Assembly (NCBI GenBank): GCA_905479475.1
Contig: CAJQMT010000004.1
Span: 1-64,000, forward strand
Length of the DNA stretch: 64,000 bases
Source: an uncultured Flavobacteriaceae bacterium
GTDB taxonomy: Bacteria > Bacteroidota > Bacteroidia > Flavobacteriales > Flavobacteriaceae
Direction of reading: 5' to 3'
Each line of letters begins with the position of its first letter. The first letter of the stretch is position 1. The position numbers and the translations under genes are program-made. Below are positions 53,498 to 64,000 of this stretch, piece by piece. Under the pieces are notes generated by a model. It was not told the origin of the DNA. It worked only from the letters and a program-made list of their open reading frames with translations, and made no database searches.

Positions 53498-55918
53498 ATG
53501 AAAATATTAAAATTTGGAGGAAAATCTTTAGCCAACGGCAAAGGATTGGAAAGTGTGGTGAAGACCATTGCTTCTAAAATTCAAAAGGAAGAAGAGATTG
53601 TAGTTGTGCTCTCGGCAAGAGGGACCGCAACAAACGATTTGGAACGAATTTTAGAAAAATCTAAAAAGAAGACCTCTTTCAAACAGGCTTTTGAATCTTT
53701 TAAGAAAGAGCAACTTTTGCCAAATCCATCGGTGGATTGTTCTGAGGAACTTGAGTTGTTAGAAAAGGTGTTTGAAGGGGTGAATTTATTGGGGGATTAC
53801 AGTCCTAAAATAAAGGATTTGGTCTTGGCACAAGGAGAGTTATTGGCAGTGAAATTAGTAGCTTCTTTGTTGCAGATAGAAGGAATAGATGCCCATGTGG
53901 TGGATTCAAGAGTTTTGCTGAAAACAGATGCTACTTTTGGTGATGCAGAATTGTTGGAAGACATTTCCAAATTCAACGTAGAGGAACATTTTCAAAAATC
54001 ACCCGCAAAACAAGTGCAGATTTTTACTGGGTTTATCGCCTCTAATACAGAGAACGAAACCACAACATTGGGAAGAAACGGAAGTAATTACTCAGCTTCT
54101 TTATTGGCCAATTACTTGGGGGCAGAAGAATTGCAAAATTACACTCATGTAGATGGCATTTATACGGCCAATCCAGATTTGGTAAGCAATGCACGTAAAA
54201 TTGAAAATTTATCTTTCAAAGAGGCCAATGAGTTGGCAAATTTTGGGGCCTATGTTTTGAATGCAAAAGCCATGATTCCTTTGTTGGAAAAGGGAATCCC
54301 TTTGCGAATTTTAAACACATTTGATGCCAATAATAAAGGAACGTTGATTACCAAAGACCATATGTCAAAAGATGGAATCAAAGCGATTTCAGTACTTGAA
54401 AACATGGCTTTGATCAATTTGGAGGGAAAAGGTCTTTTGGGAAAAGTTGGGATTGATGCCCGTGTGTTTACAGCACTTCAGAAATACAATATCAGTGTGA
54501 GTATCATTTCACAAGGATCCTCTGAGAGAGGAATTAGTTTTGTAGTAGCCGCTTCACAAGCCCGCAAAGCAAGAGAGGCCTTGGCAAATGAATTCAATTT
54601 GGATTTTTTAAGCAAAGATGTGACCAAAATTGAAGTCAAAAATGACGTCGCTGTTATTTCGATACTCGGAAAAACCTTGGCTTCCTTCAATAGTTCGTAT
54701 GCCGCTTTGATAAGAAATAGTATCGAACCGGTGTTGATCAACAATACCGTAGCAGGAAGAAATGTTTGCCTGGTAGTTTCAAACAAAGACCTCCATAAAG
54801 CAGTCAATGTAATTCATGGAGAGATTTTTGGAGTCGCTAAAAAAATCAATATTGCTATTTTTGGTGTGGGGCTTGTAGGTGGAACCTTGGTCGATCAAAT
54901 ATTAAAAAGCAAAGAAAATATTTTGAAAAGAAAAGCGGTTGAATTGAATATTTTTTCGGTCTCGAATTCTAAAAAAGTAGTGCTGAATGCACAGGGAATT
55001 GGGACGAATTGGAGAGACGAATTGTTCAATACTGGGGATGAAACAGGAATTGAGAAAATATCAGAATTCGCTGACAAGCACCATCTTGAAAATTTGATTG
55101 CCGTTGACAACACAGCAAGCGCCGCATTTGTTGAAAATTATGTAGACTTGGTTGAAAAGGGATTCAATTTGGTTTCATCCAATAAAATAGGAAATACCAT
55201 TTCGTTTTATTTTTATGAAGAATTGAGAAAAACTCTGAAAAAAAACAAGAAGAGTTATCTTTATGAAACAAATGTGGGTGCTGGATTACCATTGATAGAT
55301 ACCATTCGAATGTTGCACCACTCAGGAGAAAACATTACCAGGATAAAAGGCGTCTTTTCAGGGACATTGAGTTATCTATTCAATAATTTTTCTTCCTTAG
55401 ACGAGAAGTTTAGTGCTGTTTTGCTAGGAGCGGTAGAGAAAGGATTCACAGAGCCAGATCCTAGAGAAGATTTAAATGGAAATGATGTAGGGAGGAAGTT
55501 GTTGATTTTGGCTCGAGAGCTGGATTTGAAAAATGAATTTTCGAGCGTGCAAATTCACAACTTGATTCCAGAAAATTTACGAGATGGAAATGTGACGAAT
55601 TTTTTAAACAATCTAGAAGAATTTGACCCCGTTTACAAGGAGGTAAAAGAAACACAACAGAAAGATCATGTATTGAGGTATATTGGAGATTTACACGGAG
55701 ATTTGTCAAAAGACAAAGGAATACTGGAAGTGAAATTAGTCTCCGTCCCAAGTGATTCCGCTTTGGGACAGGTAAAAGGTGCCGATTCTATATTTGAGAT
55801 ATATACAGAATCATACGGAGAACGTCCGATTGTAATACAAGGAGCAGGAGCAGGAGCTCATGTGACAGCTAGAGGTGTTTTTGGAGATATTTTGAGAATT
55901 TCAGAAAATACGCTTTAA
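53498..55918 (+). CDS. metL: bifunctional aspartokinase / homoserine dehydrogenase, kinase domain divergent
   Basis: 806 residues with ThrA/MetL architecture: aspartokinase (1-290), two ACT domains (about 300-445), then homoserine dehydrogenase with the Rossmann loop IAIFGVGLVGG (453-462) and catalytic EPDPREDLNGNDVGRK (652-667). The dehydrogenase looks intact. In the kinase, LKFGGKS has Lys9 where Thr or Ser is usual. The GRxGSDY motif reads GRNGSNY (Asn197), TDVDG reads THVDG (His217), and FGAKVLHP reads FGAYVLNA (Tyr252 in place of the usual Lys). It lies in the S-box operon between metX and metZ, so it is probably the methionine-specific isozyme. Confidence 0.88.
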   Translation: MKILKFGGKSLANGKGLESVVKTIASKIQKEEEIVVVLSARGTATNDLERILEKSKKKTSFKQAFESFKKEQLLPNPSVDCSEELELLEKVFEGVNLLGDYSPKIKDLVLAQGELLAVKLVASLLQIEGIDAHVVDSRVLLKTDATFGDAELLEDISKFNVEEHFQKSPAKQVQIFTGFIASNTENETTTLGRNGSNYSASLLANYLGAEELQNYTHVDGIYTANPDLVSNARKIENLSFKEANELANFGAYVLNAKAMIPLLEKGIPLRILNTFDANNKGTLITKDHMSKDGIKAISVLENMALINLEGKGLLGKVGIDARVFTALQKYNISVSIISQGSSERGISFVVAASQARKAREALANEFNLDFLSKDVTKIEVKNDVAVISILGKTLASFNSSYAALIRNSIEPVLINNTVAGRNVCLVVSNKDLHKAVNVIHGEIFGVAKKINIAIFGVGLVGGTLVDQILKSKENILKRKAVELNIFSVSNSKKVVLNAQGIGTNWRDELFNTGDETGIEKISEFADKHHLENLIAVDNTASAAFVENYVDLVEKGFNLVSSNKIGNTISFYFYEELRKTLKKNKKSYLYETNVGAGLPLIDTIRMLHHSGENITRIKGVFSGTLSYLFNNFSSLDEKFSAVLLGAVEKGFTEPDPREDLNGNDVGRKLLILARELDLKNEFSSVQIHNLIPENLRDGNVTNFLNNLEEFDPVYKEVKETQQKDHVLRYIGDLHGDLSKDKGILEVKLVSVPSDSALGQVKGADSIFEIYTESYGERPIVIQGAGAGAHVTARGVFGDILRISENTL

Positions 55919-56024
55919 ACTGTATTTGTGCAATGTAAGTTGGTTGAGAAAACGTTTTTTGCCCCGATAGGCATTGTAAGAAGACAGCAATCAAAAAAGT
56001 AGTTGAAAAAAGAAAAATGAAACA

Positions 56025-57197
56025 ATGAGTAAGAAAAATTTTGAAACAGAAGCGATTAGAATACAGTCTGAAAGAACGCAGTTCAAAGAGCATGCAACAC
56101 CTTTGTACTTGACCTCTGGCTTTGTGTTTGATGATGCAGAAGAAATGCGTGCATCTTTTGCAGAGGAAAAGGAGCGCGACTTGTACAGTCGTTATAGCAA
56201 TCCAAATACATCTGAATTTATCGAAAAAATTTGTAAAATGGAAGGAGCTGAAGACGGCTTTGCTTTTGCCTCGGGAATGGCTGCCATTTATTCTACTTTT
56301 GCAGCGTTGCTGAGCTCAGGAGATCATATTGTTTCTGCAAGATCTGTTTTTGGTGCCACACATGGTTTGTTTACCAAATATTTTCCAAAATGGAATATTG
56401 AGACTTCTTATTTTTCGGTGAATGATTTGGAGAGTATTGAAGATTTGATCCAGCCGAACACCAAGTTTATATACGCAGAAACCCCTACAAATCCTGGGGT
56501 AGAAGTACTCGATATGGAAAAATTAAGTGCTTTGGCAAAAAAGCACAATGTTTTATTGATTATTGACAATTGCTTTGCAACCCCTTATTTGCAACAGCCG
56601 ATAAAATTTGGAGCAGATTTGGTCATTCATTCTGCAACAAAATTAATCGATGGTCAAGGACGTGTTTTGGGTGGAATTACAGTAGGTTCTAAAGAATTGA
56701 TACGTGATATTTATTTGTTTTCAAGATTGACGGGGCCCGCCTTGTCTCCATTCAATGCTTGGGTGTTGTCTAAAAGTTTAGAGACGTTAGCAGTTCGCTG
56801 CGATAGACAATGTGAGAACGCATTAAAATTGGCAACTTTTTTAGAAACCCATCCGAAAGTAAAATGGGTAAAATATCCCTTTTTAAAATCGCATCCTCAA
56901 TATCAAATTGCAATCAAGCAAATGAAATTAGGAGGAACGATTGTCGCTTTTGAATTGAATGGCGGTATGGAGAGTGGCAGAAAGTTTTTTGATTCTATCA
57001 AAATGTGCTCTTTGTCAGCAAATTTAGGAGATACCCGCACGATTGTTACACATCCTGCATCTACGACGCATGCTAAGTTGGAAAAAGAAGATAAGGAGGC
57101 AGTTGGTATCTTAGATGGAACTGTTCGTTGCTCCGTAGGATTGGAACACATTGAGGATATTGTGAAAGATATTGAACAAGCTTTGAATGCATTGTAA
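56025..57197 (+). CDS. metZ: O-succinylhomoserine sulfhydrylase / cystathionine gamma-synthase-like enzyme
   Basis: 390-residue PLP enzyme of the Cys/Met metabolism family. Conserved blocks are the YSRYSNPN loop, FASGMAAI, the IDNCFATPYLQQP strand and the PLP Lys in HSATKLIDGQGRVLGG. The length and LIDGQGR resemble MetZ-type sulfhydrylases rather than cystathionine lyases. With metY the cell has two candidate sulfhydrylases, one under the S-box and one under the uncharacterised leader. Last gene of the operon, followed by a strong terminator. Confidence 0.87.
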   Translation: MSKKNFETEAIRIQSERTQFKEHATPLYLTSGFVFDDAEEMRASFAEEKERDLYSRYSNPNTSEFIEKICKMEGAEDGFAFASGMAAIYSTFAALLSSGDHIVSARSVFGATHGLFTKYFPKWNIETSYFSVNDLESIEDLIQPNTKFIYAETPTNPGVEVLDMEKLSALAKKHNVLLIIDNCFATPYLQQPIKFGADLVIHSATKLIDGQGRVLGGITVGSKELIRDIYLFSRLTGPALSPFNAWVLSKSLETLAVRCDRQCENALKLATFLETHPKVKWVKYPFLKSHPQYQIAIKQMKLGGTIVAFELNGGMESGRKFFDSIKMCSLSANLGDTRTIVTHPASTTHAKLEKEDKEAVGILDGTVRCSVGLEHIEDIVKDIEQALNAL

Positions 57198-57200
57198 GAG

Positions 57201-57232
57201 AAAGGTTCAACAAAAATGTTGAACCTTTTTTT
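57201..57232 (+). terminator. metX operon terminator
   Basis: AAAGGTTCAAC (57201-57211) pairs perfectly with GTTGAACCTTT (57218-57228), then T-run. Confidence 0.9.
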
Positions 57233-57286
57233 GACCGAAACATTTGTAAGGGAATCAGTATTTTAACAAGCCTAATTTTCATACCT

Positions 57287-58756
57287 ATGGAGAATGCCGT
57301 AAAAAAACATAAAAAAATAAATTTAATAGCGTCTTTGATAGCTGTTGTTGTGCTTCTTTTATTATTGGCAATCAATATTTTCAAATTTGAAGGAGTATTC
57401 CTCGGAACCTACACCAATCATTGTATTCTTTTACTAGCTGCCTTAGTGGCTTTTGGAATTGGTCTGGTACATAAAGTTCCAATGAGAGATGTGTTTCACG
57501 AGGTTTTTCAGAACTTGAAAAGTGTTGCTACACCCGTGTTCATCTTGATGTTGGTTGGTGCATTGACAGGAACTTGGTTGCTGAGCGGCGTCATACCTGC
57601 CATGCTTTATTACGGACTGCAACTCGTAAATCCGACAATATTTCTTCCAACCTGTGTGCTTATTTCAGCAATCGTTTCAATTGCCACAGGGAGTTCTTGG
57701 ACAACAAGTGCGACTGTGGGAATTGCATTCGTAGGAATTGGAACTGCTTTGGGGATTGAAGCAGGGATCATTGCAGGAGCAGTCATTTCTGGGGCTTATT
57801 TTGGAGATAAGATGTCTCCCTTGAGTGACACAACCAATTTGGCACCAGCGATGGCTGGAACCGATTTGTTTACACACATACGTTACATGTCTTTGACAAC
57901 CATTCCAACTTTTCTCTTAACTTTAATATTCTTTACAATCTTAAGTTTTTTTCAGCCTGCAACAGGAATTGCTGATGTCACCATATTTTTACATGAGATA
58001 GCGGCTACCTTTCAGATTTCACCGCTGTTATTTTTAGTGCCAGGATTGGTGGTTGGGTTGATGTTGTTTAAAAATAAACCGTTGGTTGCCCTTTCGTCTG
58101 GAGTAGGGTTTGCTCTTTTGTTCGCTGTTTTTTTTCAAGGAGAATTGTTGTCCAAATTGTCTACCCGAACATTAGAGATACTGACAAAAGCGGTGTTTTC
58201 TAATTTGGAAATTCCTACAAAAAGCGAAACCTTAAATTCGTTGTTTCGTTCTGATGGAGTTTTAGGTATGGTGTGGACCATTTCACTGATTTTAGCAGCA
58301 ATGGTTTTCGGAGGAGTCATGGATGCGATTGGAGCCTTGTCACGAATTACAGAATCTTTGTTGCACATAGCGCGCACGACTTTTGGTCTTTTTTCGAGTA
58401 CTGTTTTTAGTTGTGTAGGCTTAAATATTGTAGCTTCAGATCAGTATTTAGCAATAGTGGTTCCCGGGAAAATGTTTAAAAAAGCTTACGAAGAGAAAGG
58501 ATTGGCACCTGAAAATTTGAGCAGAACTTTGGAAGATTCAGGTACTGTAACCTCAGTTCTAGTACCTTGGAATACATGTGGAGCCTACCAATCGAAAGTA
58601 TTGTTGGGTGAGGTGGGAGATTTATCATTTATCCCCTATGCTTTTTTTAATTATGTAAGTCCTTTTACAACCTTGTTATTTGCAGCTTTCAAAATTAAAA
58701 TACAACAACGGTCGAAGAAGGGTTCGTTTTCGAAATCCCCTCAAATCAAAGCTTAA
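57287..58756 (+). CDS. nhaC: NhaC-family antiporter
   Basis: 489-residue inner-membrane protein with about 11 hydrophobic segments. NhaC-type motifs are TGSSWTTSATVGIAF, GAVISGAYFGDKMSPLSDTTNLAPA and the C-terminal EDSGTVTSVLVPWNTCGAYQ. Members exchange Na+ and H+ or malate/lactate, and some relatives near methionine genes are thought to carry methionine. It sits right after the met operon, but beyond a strong terminator and with no riboswitch of its own, so the antiporter role is the default reading. Confidence 0.9.
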   Translation: MENAVKKHKKINLIASLIAVVVLLLLLAINIFKFEGVFLGTYTNHCILLLAALVAFGIGLVHKVPMRDVFHEVFQNLKSVATPVFILMLVGALTGTWLLSGVIPAMLYYGLQLVNPTIFLPTCVLISAIVSIATGSSWTTSATVGIAFVGIGTALGIEAGIIAGAVISGAYFGDKMSPLSDTTNLAPAMAGTDLFTHIRYMSLTTIPTFLLTLIFFTILSFFQPATGIADVTIFLHEIAATFQISPLLFLVPGLVVGLMLFKNKPLVALSSGVGFALLFAVFFQGELLSKLSTRTLEILTKAVFSNLEIPTKSETLNSLFRSDGVLGMVWTISLILAAMVFGGVMDAIGALSRITESLLHIARTTFGLFSSTVFSCVGLNIVASDQYLAIVVPGKMFKKAYEEKGLAPENLSRTLEDSGTVTSVLVPWNTCGAYQSKVLLGEVGDLSFIPYAFFNYVSPFTTLLFAAFKIKIQQRSKKGSFSKSPQIKA

Positions 58757-58863
58757 CGGGATTTGTTAAAGCCTCGTTAAATATAGTTAACAGCTCGTTA
58801 AACTCAAAAAACAAAGGTTTTGATTTTATATCTTTGGTCTAATTCAGTAGTAGAATTCATCAA

Positions 58864-60252
58864 ATGATAAAAATGAGAAAGATAATAAACTTGGTTTTTG
58901 TGGCTTTTTTGGGAGGACTTGTTTCCTTAGGATGTTTTCATTTATTTATTGAAAAATCTTCAAATAGAACCTCGAGAGCAACCTTAGAGACAGAGTCTGT
59001 TTTGCCTATTTTAACAAAATTTGAACATGCAAATACTGGGGCTGCCGAACGAACAGATTTTGTGGTAGCGGCAGACAGGAGTTTGAATTCCGTAGTGCAT
59101 GTGAAAAATACATCCCTAAAAAATATAAGAGATCCTTTTGCTGAATTTTTTTACGGTAGAAATGAAGGAAGGATGTATCGACAGGTTGGTACTGGAAGTG
59201 GAGTTTTGATTTCTTCAGATGGCTATATCATTACCAACAATCATGTAATAGACAATGCTACAGATATTGAAATCACCCTCAATAATAAAAAAACATTCAA
59301 GGCTGAATTGATTGGAGCCGATCCAAGTAATGATATTGCTTTGGTGAAAATTGAAGGAGAGGAATTTGATTACATTCCATTTGGAAATTCCGATAACATA
59401 CGTGTGGGCGAATGGGTCTTGGCAGTTGGGAATCCATACAATTTGACTTCTACCGTTACGGCAGGAATTGTAAGTGCCAAAGGACGTGACTTGGAAGGGA
59501 ACTCAAATATTGAATCGTTCATACAAACAGATGCTGCAGTAAATCCAGGGAATAGTGGAGGAGCATTGGTCAATACGAGAGGAGAGCTGATTGGGGTCAA
59601 TACCGCTATTACTTCAAAGACAGGTGCTTTTGTAGGCTATTCTTTTGCGGTGCCTTCGAACATCGCTAAAAAAGTAGTTGAGGATTTGATGGAATTTGGA
59701 AACGTCCAGAAAGCTTTGATTGGAATTCAATACGATCCTCATAAAGACGATGTAGAAGGTGTTTTGATTACAGCCTTGTCGGATGGAGGTGGAGCGCAAA
59801 AAGCGGGTTTGCGAAAAGGAGATGTTATTGTGAAGATAGGTGCCGTGAATATTGCTAAATTTTCAGAGTTGAAAGGGCAGTTAAATGCAAAAAGACCCGG
59901 AGATAAAATCAATGTAACAGTTTTGAGAGGTGACGAATACCTTTCCAAATTGGTGGAGCTTACTGAGAATAAAGTAATAAATGTCAATTCATTTGGGTTT
60001 TCATTGGAAGAATTATCTCCAAAAGAGGCAAAAGAAAGAAGGGTGGAAAAAGGAGTGAAAATTTCAAATATTCAGAATAGAGAATTGCGATCTTTGGGAG
60101 TAGAAGAAGGGGCGATTTTGGTGGAAATTAATGACAAACAAATTGCATCCATGGAAGAGGCAGAAAAAATATTGAAAAGTATAGATAAAGGATATACCAG
60201 ATTGGGAATTGTAAATTCAAAAGGAGAAAAAGAAAATTATATTTTTAGGTGA
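58864..60252 (+). CDS. degP: DegP/DegQ-type periplasmic serine protease
   Basis: 462 residues. An N-terminal hydrophobic segment (IINLVFVAFLGGLVSLGCF) is a signal peptide or anchor. The trypsin-like domain has the triad His in NNHVID, Asp in PSNDIALVKI and Ser in NPGNSGGAL. The first PDZ domain (about 275-365) and a second, shorter PDZ-like region (GVEEGAILVEINDKQIASMEE) follow. It acts in envelope protein quality control. The start may be the ATG at 58873 (MRKII). Confidence 0.94.
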   Translation: MIKMRKIINLVFVAFLGGLVSLGCFHLFIEKSSNRTSRATLETESVLPILTKFEHANTGAAERTDFVVAADRSLNSVVHVKNTSLKNIRDPFAEFFYGRNEGRMYRQVGTGSGVLISSDGYIITNNHVIDNATDIEITLNNKKTFKAELIGADPSNDIALVKIEGEEFDYIPFGNSDNIRVGEWVLAVGNPYNLTSTVTAGIVSAKGRDLEGNSNIESFIQTDAAVNPGNSGGALVNTRGELIGVNTAITSKTGAFVGYSFAVPSNIAKKVVEDLMEFGNVQKALIGIQYDPHKDDVEGVLITALSDGGGAQKAGLRKGDVIVKIGAVNIAKFSELKGQLNAKRPGDKINVTVLRGDEYLSKLVELTENKVINVNSFGFSLEELSPKEAKERRVEKGVKISNIQNRELRSLGVEEGAILVEINDKQIASMEEAEKILKSIDKGYTRLGIVNSKGEKENYIFR

Positions 60253-60275
60253 GTTAGTTTAGTTTGTTTTGTTTG

Positions 60276-60309
60276 AAAGAGGTCGGTATAGAAATGTATC
60301 GACCTCTTT
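60276..60309 (+). terminator. hairpin after degP
   Basis: AAAGAGGTCG (60276-60285) pairs with CGACCTCTTT (60300-60309). Only three T follow, so termination would be weak. Confidence 0.6.
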
Positions 60310-60395
60310 GCATATGCTACAAATAGAATTCGTTTATTTTGTGTAATAAAGAAAAGTTAGAAGGCTAGAAAATAGAAAAATAAATGTATTTTTAG

Positions 60396-62726
<2,331 letters not shown>

Positions 62727-62778
62727 ATTTTAACGATAATTATTTTTAAATTGCAGTTGATTATTGTTTAGGGCAGTG

Positions 62779-62805
62779 TTACCGATGCGTTACAACAGTG
62801 ATACA
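62779..62805. repeat. three GwTAC repeats at 11-bp spacing, candidate operator
   Basis: GTTAC (62779-62783), GTTAC (62790-62794) and GATAC (62801-62805) are spaced exactly 11 bp apart. The outer two are part of CAGTGTTAC (62775-62783) and CAGTGATAC (62797-62805). They overlap a minus-strand TATATTTG promoter element at 62812-62805. Confidence 0.5.
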
Positions 62806-62812
62806 AATATAA
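62805..62812 (-). promoter_or_regulatory. promoter -7 element of the HTH gene
   Basis: The minus strand reads TATATTTG, an exact TAnnTTTG, giving a leader of about 70 nt. It abuts the GwTAC repeats. Confidence 0.45.
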
Positions 62813-62841
62813 AAGATTAACCGAATAATTTTATCGATGCT

Positions 62842-63102
62842 ATGATAAAAAAAGAAGAAAGAGCTGTTTTGAAAACAGAATTAGGTGCTAACTATGTGAA
62901 AAAAGTAAATGAAGTATTGCGGAGAGCCCATATCTGTAGCCGAAATGGTTTGCCGTATTCTAGTTCTATGATTCGGCGTGTTTTCAATGGCTATTGTGAA
63001 CACAAAGATATTGAAGATGCTATTCTGAAGGCTTATGTAAAAAGCAAGCAAGATAACGAAATATACATTGCAACAAAACGTAATATTTTAGGTTTAAAAT
63101 AA
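62842..63102 (+). CDS. small putative DNA-binding protein
   Basis: 86 residues, basic. The PYSSSMIRRVFNGYCEHKDIEDAILKAY segment looks like a short helix-turn-helix with a serine-rich turn, a pattern I have seen in small Bacteroidota proteins of unknown role. No signal or membrane span. Divergent from the CI-like HTH gene 115 bp away. Function unknown; a Cro-like or accessory regulator is one possibility. Confidence 0.6.
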   Translation: MIKKEERAVLKTELGANYVKKVNEVLRRAHICSRNGLPYSSSMIRRVFNGYCEHKDIEDAILKAYVKSKQDNEIYIATKRNILGLK

Positions 63103-63216
63103 GAGTTGCGTACGATTTTCCTTCACCAGATTGAAAGTCTATTTTTTTAGGTTACGTATGGAATGTAAAGCGACATACCCTTTTTTTGAAACCTTTAGAG
63201 TGGTCAACTGTCTTTC

Positions 63217-63771
63217 TTATTTTTCGTCAAGCTCGATGATAACGTTGTGCTTGGTAATTTCATCTTTGTGATTTTCGTATGAAAATTCGTTTTTGTGAAA
63301 ATCTTGTTTTCTTTTCTTTTTTGTTTCCAAACGGTCTAAAGAACGGATAAAACGGCGCACACCTTCTTTACTTGTCAGCTTAAGCTTTGGGACTTCGGCG
63401 TTGCTACCATCTTCGTTTTTGGCAACCATCAAAAAATAAGAAGAATTGCAATGCTTAATCTCTCCTGTTTTTATGTTCTCCGAAGTTACTCGAATTCCTA
63501 CAGTCATGGAGGTTCGTCCTACGTAGTTTACGCGAGCTTTCAAAGTCAATAACTCACCAACTTCGACAGGACTTAAGAAATCAACAGTATTGATAGATGC
63601 GGTAACGCAGTATTTTCCTGAGTATTTTGAACTGCATGCAAAAGCGATTTGATCCATTAAATTTAAAATATAGCCCCCATGAATTTTTCCGCTAAAATTA
63701 GAATTGGAAGGGAGCATCAATTCGGTAATGGTAACCGAAGATTCTTTGGATGTTTTTACTTTTTGAGCCAT
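63217..63771 (-). CDS. acyl-CoA thioesterase (hotdog fold)
   Basis: 184 residues. ITELMLPSNSNFSGKIHGGYILNLMDQIAFACSSKYSG is the hotdog active-site region of YciA/BACH-type acyl-CoA hydrolases, with the Asp in MDQ and the HGG turn. VDFLSPVEVGELLTLKARVNYVGRTSMTVGIRV follows. A Lys/Asp-rich C-terminal tail is typical of the flavobacterial form. A TAAATTTG element (minus, 63798-63791) lies 20 bp before the ATG. Confidence 0.9.
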   Translation of the reverse strand: MAQKVKTSKESSVTITELMLPSNSNFSGKIHGGYILNLMDQIAFACSSKYSGKYCVTASINTVDFLSPVEVGELLTLKARVNYVGRTSMTVGIRVTSENIKTGEIKHCNSSYFLMVAKNEDGSNAEVPKLKLTSKEGVRRFIRSLDRLETKKKRKQDFHKNEFSYENHKDEITKHNVIIELDEK

Positions 63772-64000
63772 CGATGTTGTTTTGATAGCGCAAATTTAAC
63801 CAATATATTAGAACACGATACACAAATCCCCTTTCGTGTCTACGAATCATCATAATTTGAATATTAAGAGACTAAAATGAGGATACGGAAAAAAAAGGAC
63901 AAGCTTTTTTAGGAATAAAAACTTGTCAAGAGCAGTTTACAATGTAGTTTTTTGACAAAGCAATACAATTTTGTTTTCGTCCAGATCTGTTGTGAAAAAA
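63772..64000. other. 229-bp right-edge intergenic sequence
   Basis: Contains the thioesterase promoter element near 63791-63798. The rest is AT-rich, with no open frame or hairpin I can support. It runs off the window. Confidence 0.4.

Noticed and set aside
57287..58756. Methionine transporter (MetT-like) reading of the NhaC-family gene
   Set aside because: Only support is proximity to met genes; it is beyond a strong terminator and lacks a SAM riboswitch, so the generic antiporter call was kept.

Overview
The window is an ordinary, gene-dense chromosomal stretch from a low-GC member of the Bacteroidota, most likely a Flavobacteriaceae species. Several signs agree. Promoters match TAnnTTTG with a TTG about 20 bp upstream. 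Methionine synthase is split into two genes. The window carries lineage-typical families (DUF6048/DUF6452, Lacal_2735, DUF2452, DUF6913, PorD of type IX secretion) and many short A-rich or absent 5' leaders. I see no rRNA or tRNA gene, insertion sequence, CRISPR array or integrated element. The only phage-like hint is a small divergent HTH pair near 62.4-63.1 kb.

Layout. 0-5.3 kb: split metH, metF and trxA. 5.4-14.4 kb: housekeeping genes, mostly on the minus strand (mutS2, SUI1 factor, 2OG oxygenase, DUF6048/DUF6452 envelope pair, rlmD, DEAD-box helicase), with ung on plus. 14.8-16.6 kb: rpsA. 17.1-26.7 kb: a heme locus in which hemA-C-D-B-L-E-F diverges from an AraC-family regulator plus hemH. 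It covers every step from glutamyl-tRNA to heme except protoporphyrinogen oxidation. 26.7-32.0 kb: a divergent TetR-headed cluster (TetR, UbiB-like kinase, flavin reductase and SDR-DUF2867 on minus; Lacal_2735, DUF2452 and TspO on plus) sharing a control region with two TGTTnAACA boxes. 32.2-41 kb: 2-oxoacid dehydrogenase E2, secreted MsrA, pyrF, an orphan permease, TlpA-like lipoprotein, tpiA, prmA, clpS, DoxX, DUF6913 and dapA. 41.1-48.1 kb: bamD-rpoZ-coaBC-porD-recN-fabI-glycosyltransferase. 48.1-57.2 kb: ftsB-like and udk, then a methionine/SAM locus (metK; metY; metX-thrA/metL-metZ). 57.3-64 kb: NhaC antiporter, DegP/Q protease, ligA, the HTH pair and an acyl-CoA thioesterase.

The most interesting material is regulatory. 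The methionine locus appears to use two unrelated SAM-sensing RNA classes: a SAM-II/SAM-V-like aptamer before metK, with a visible alternative hairpin, and a classical S-box (SAM-I) before metX. A third structured leader, ending in a terminator-like hairpin, precedes metY and matches no class I recognise. The bifunctional aspartokinase/homoserine dehydrogenase in the S-box operon has substitutions at several expected kinase active-site positions. Candidate operators are visible for the AraC regulator (heme), the TetR regulator and the HTH pair. All functional statements come from reading the sequence against remembered family features; no search was run.
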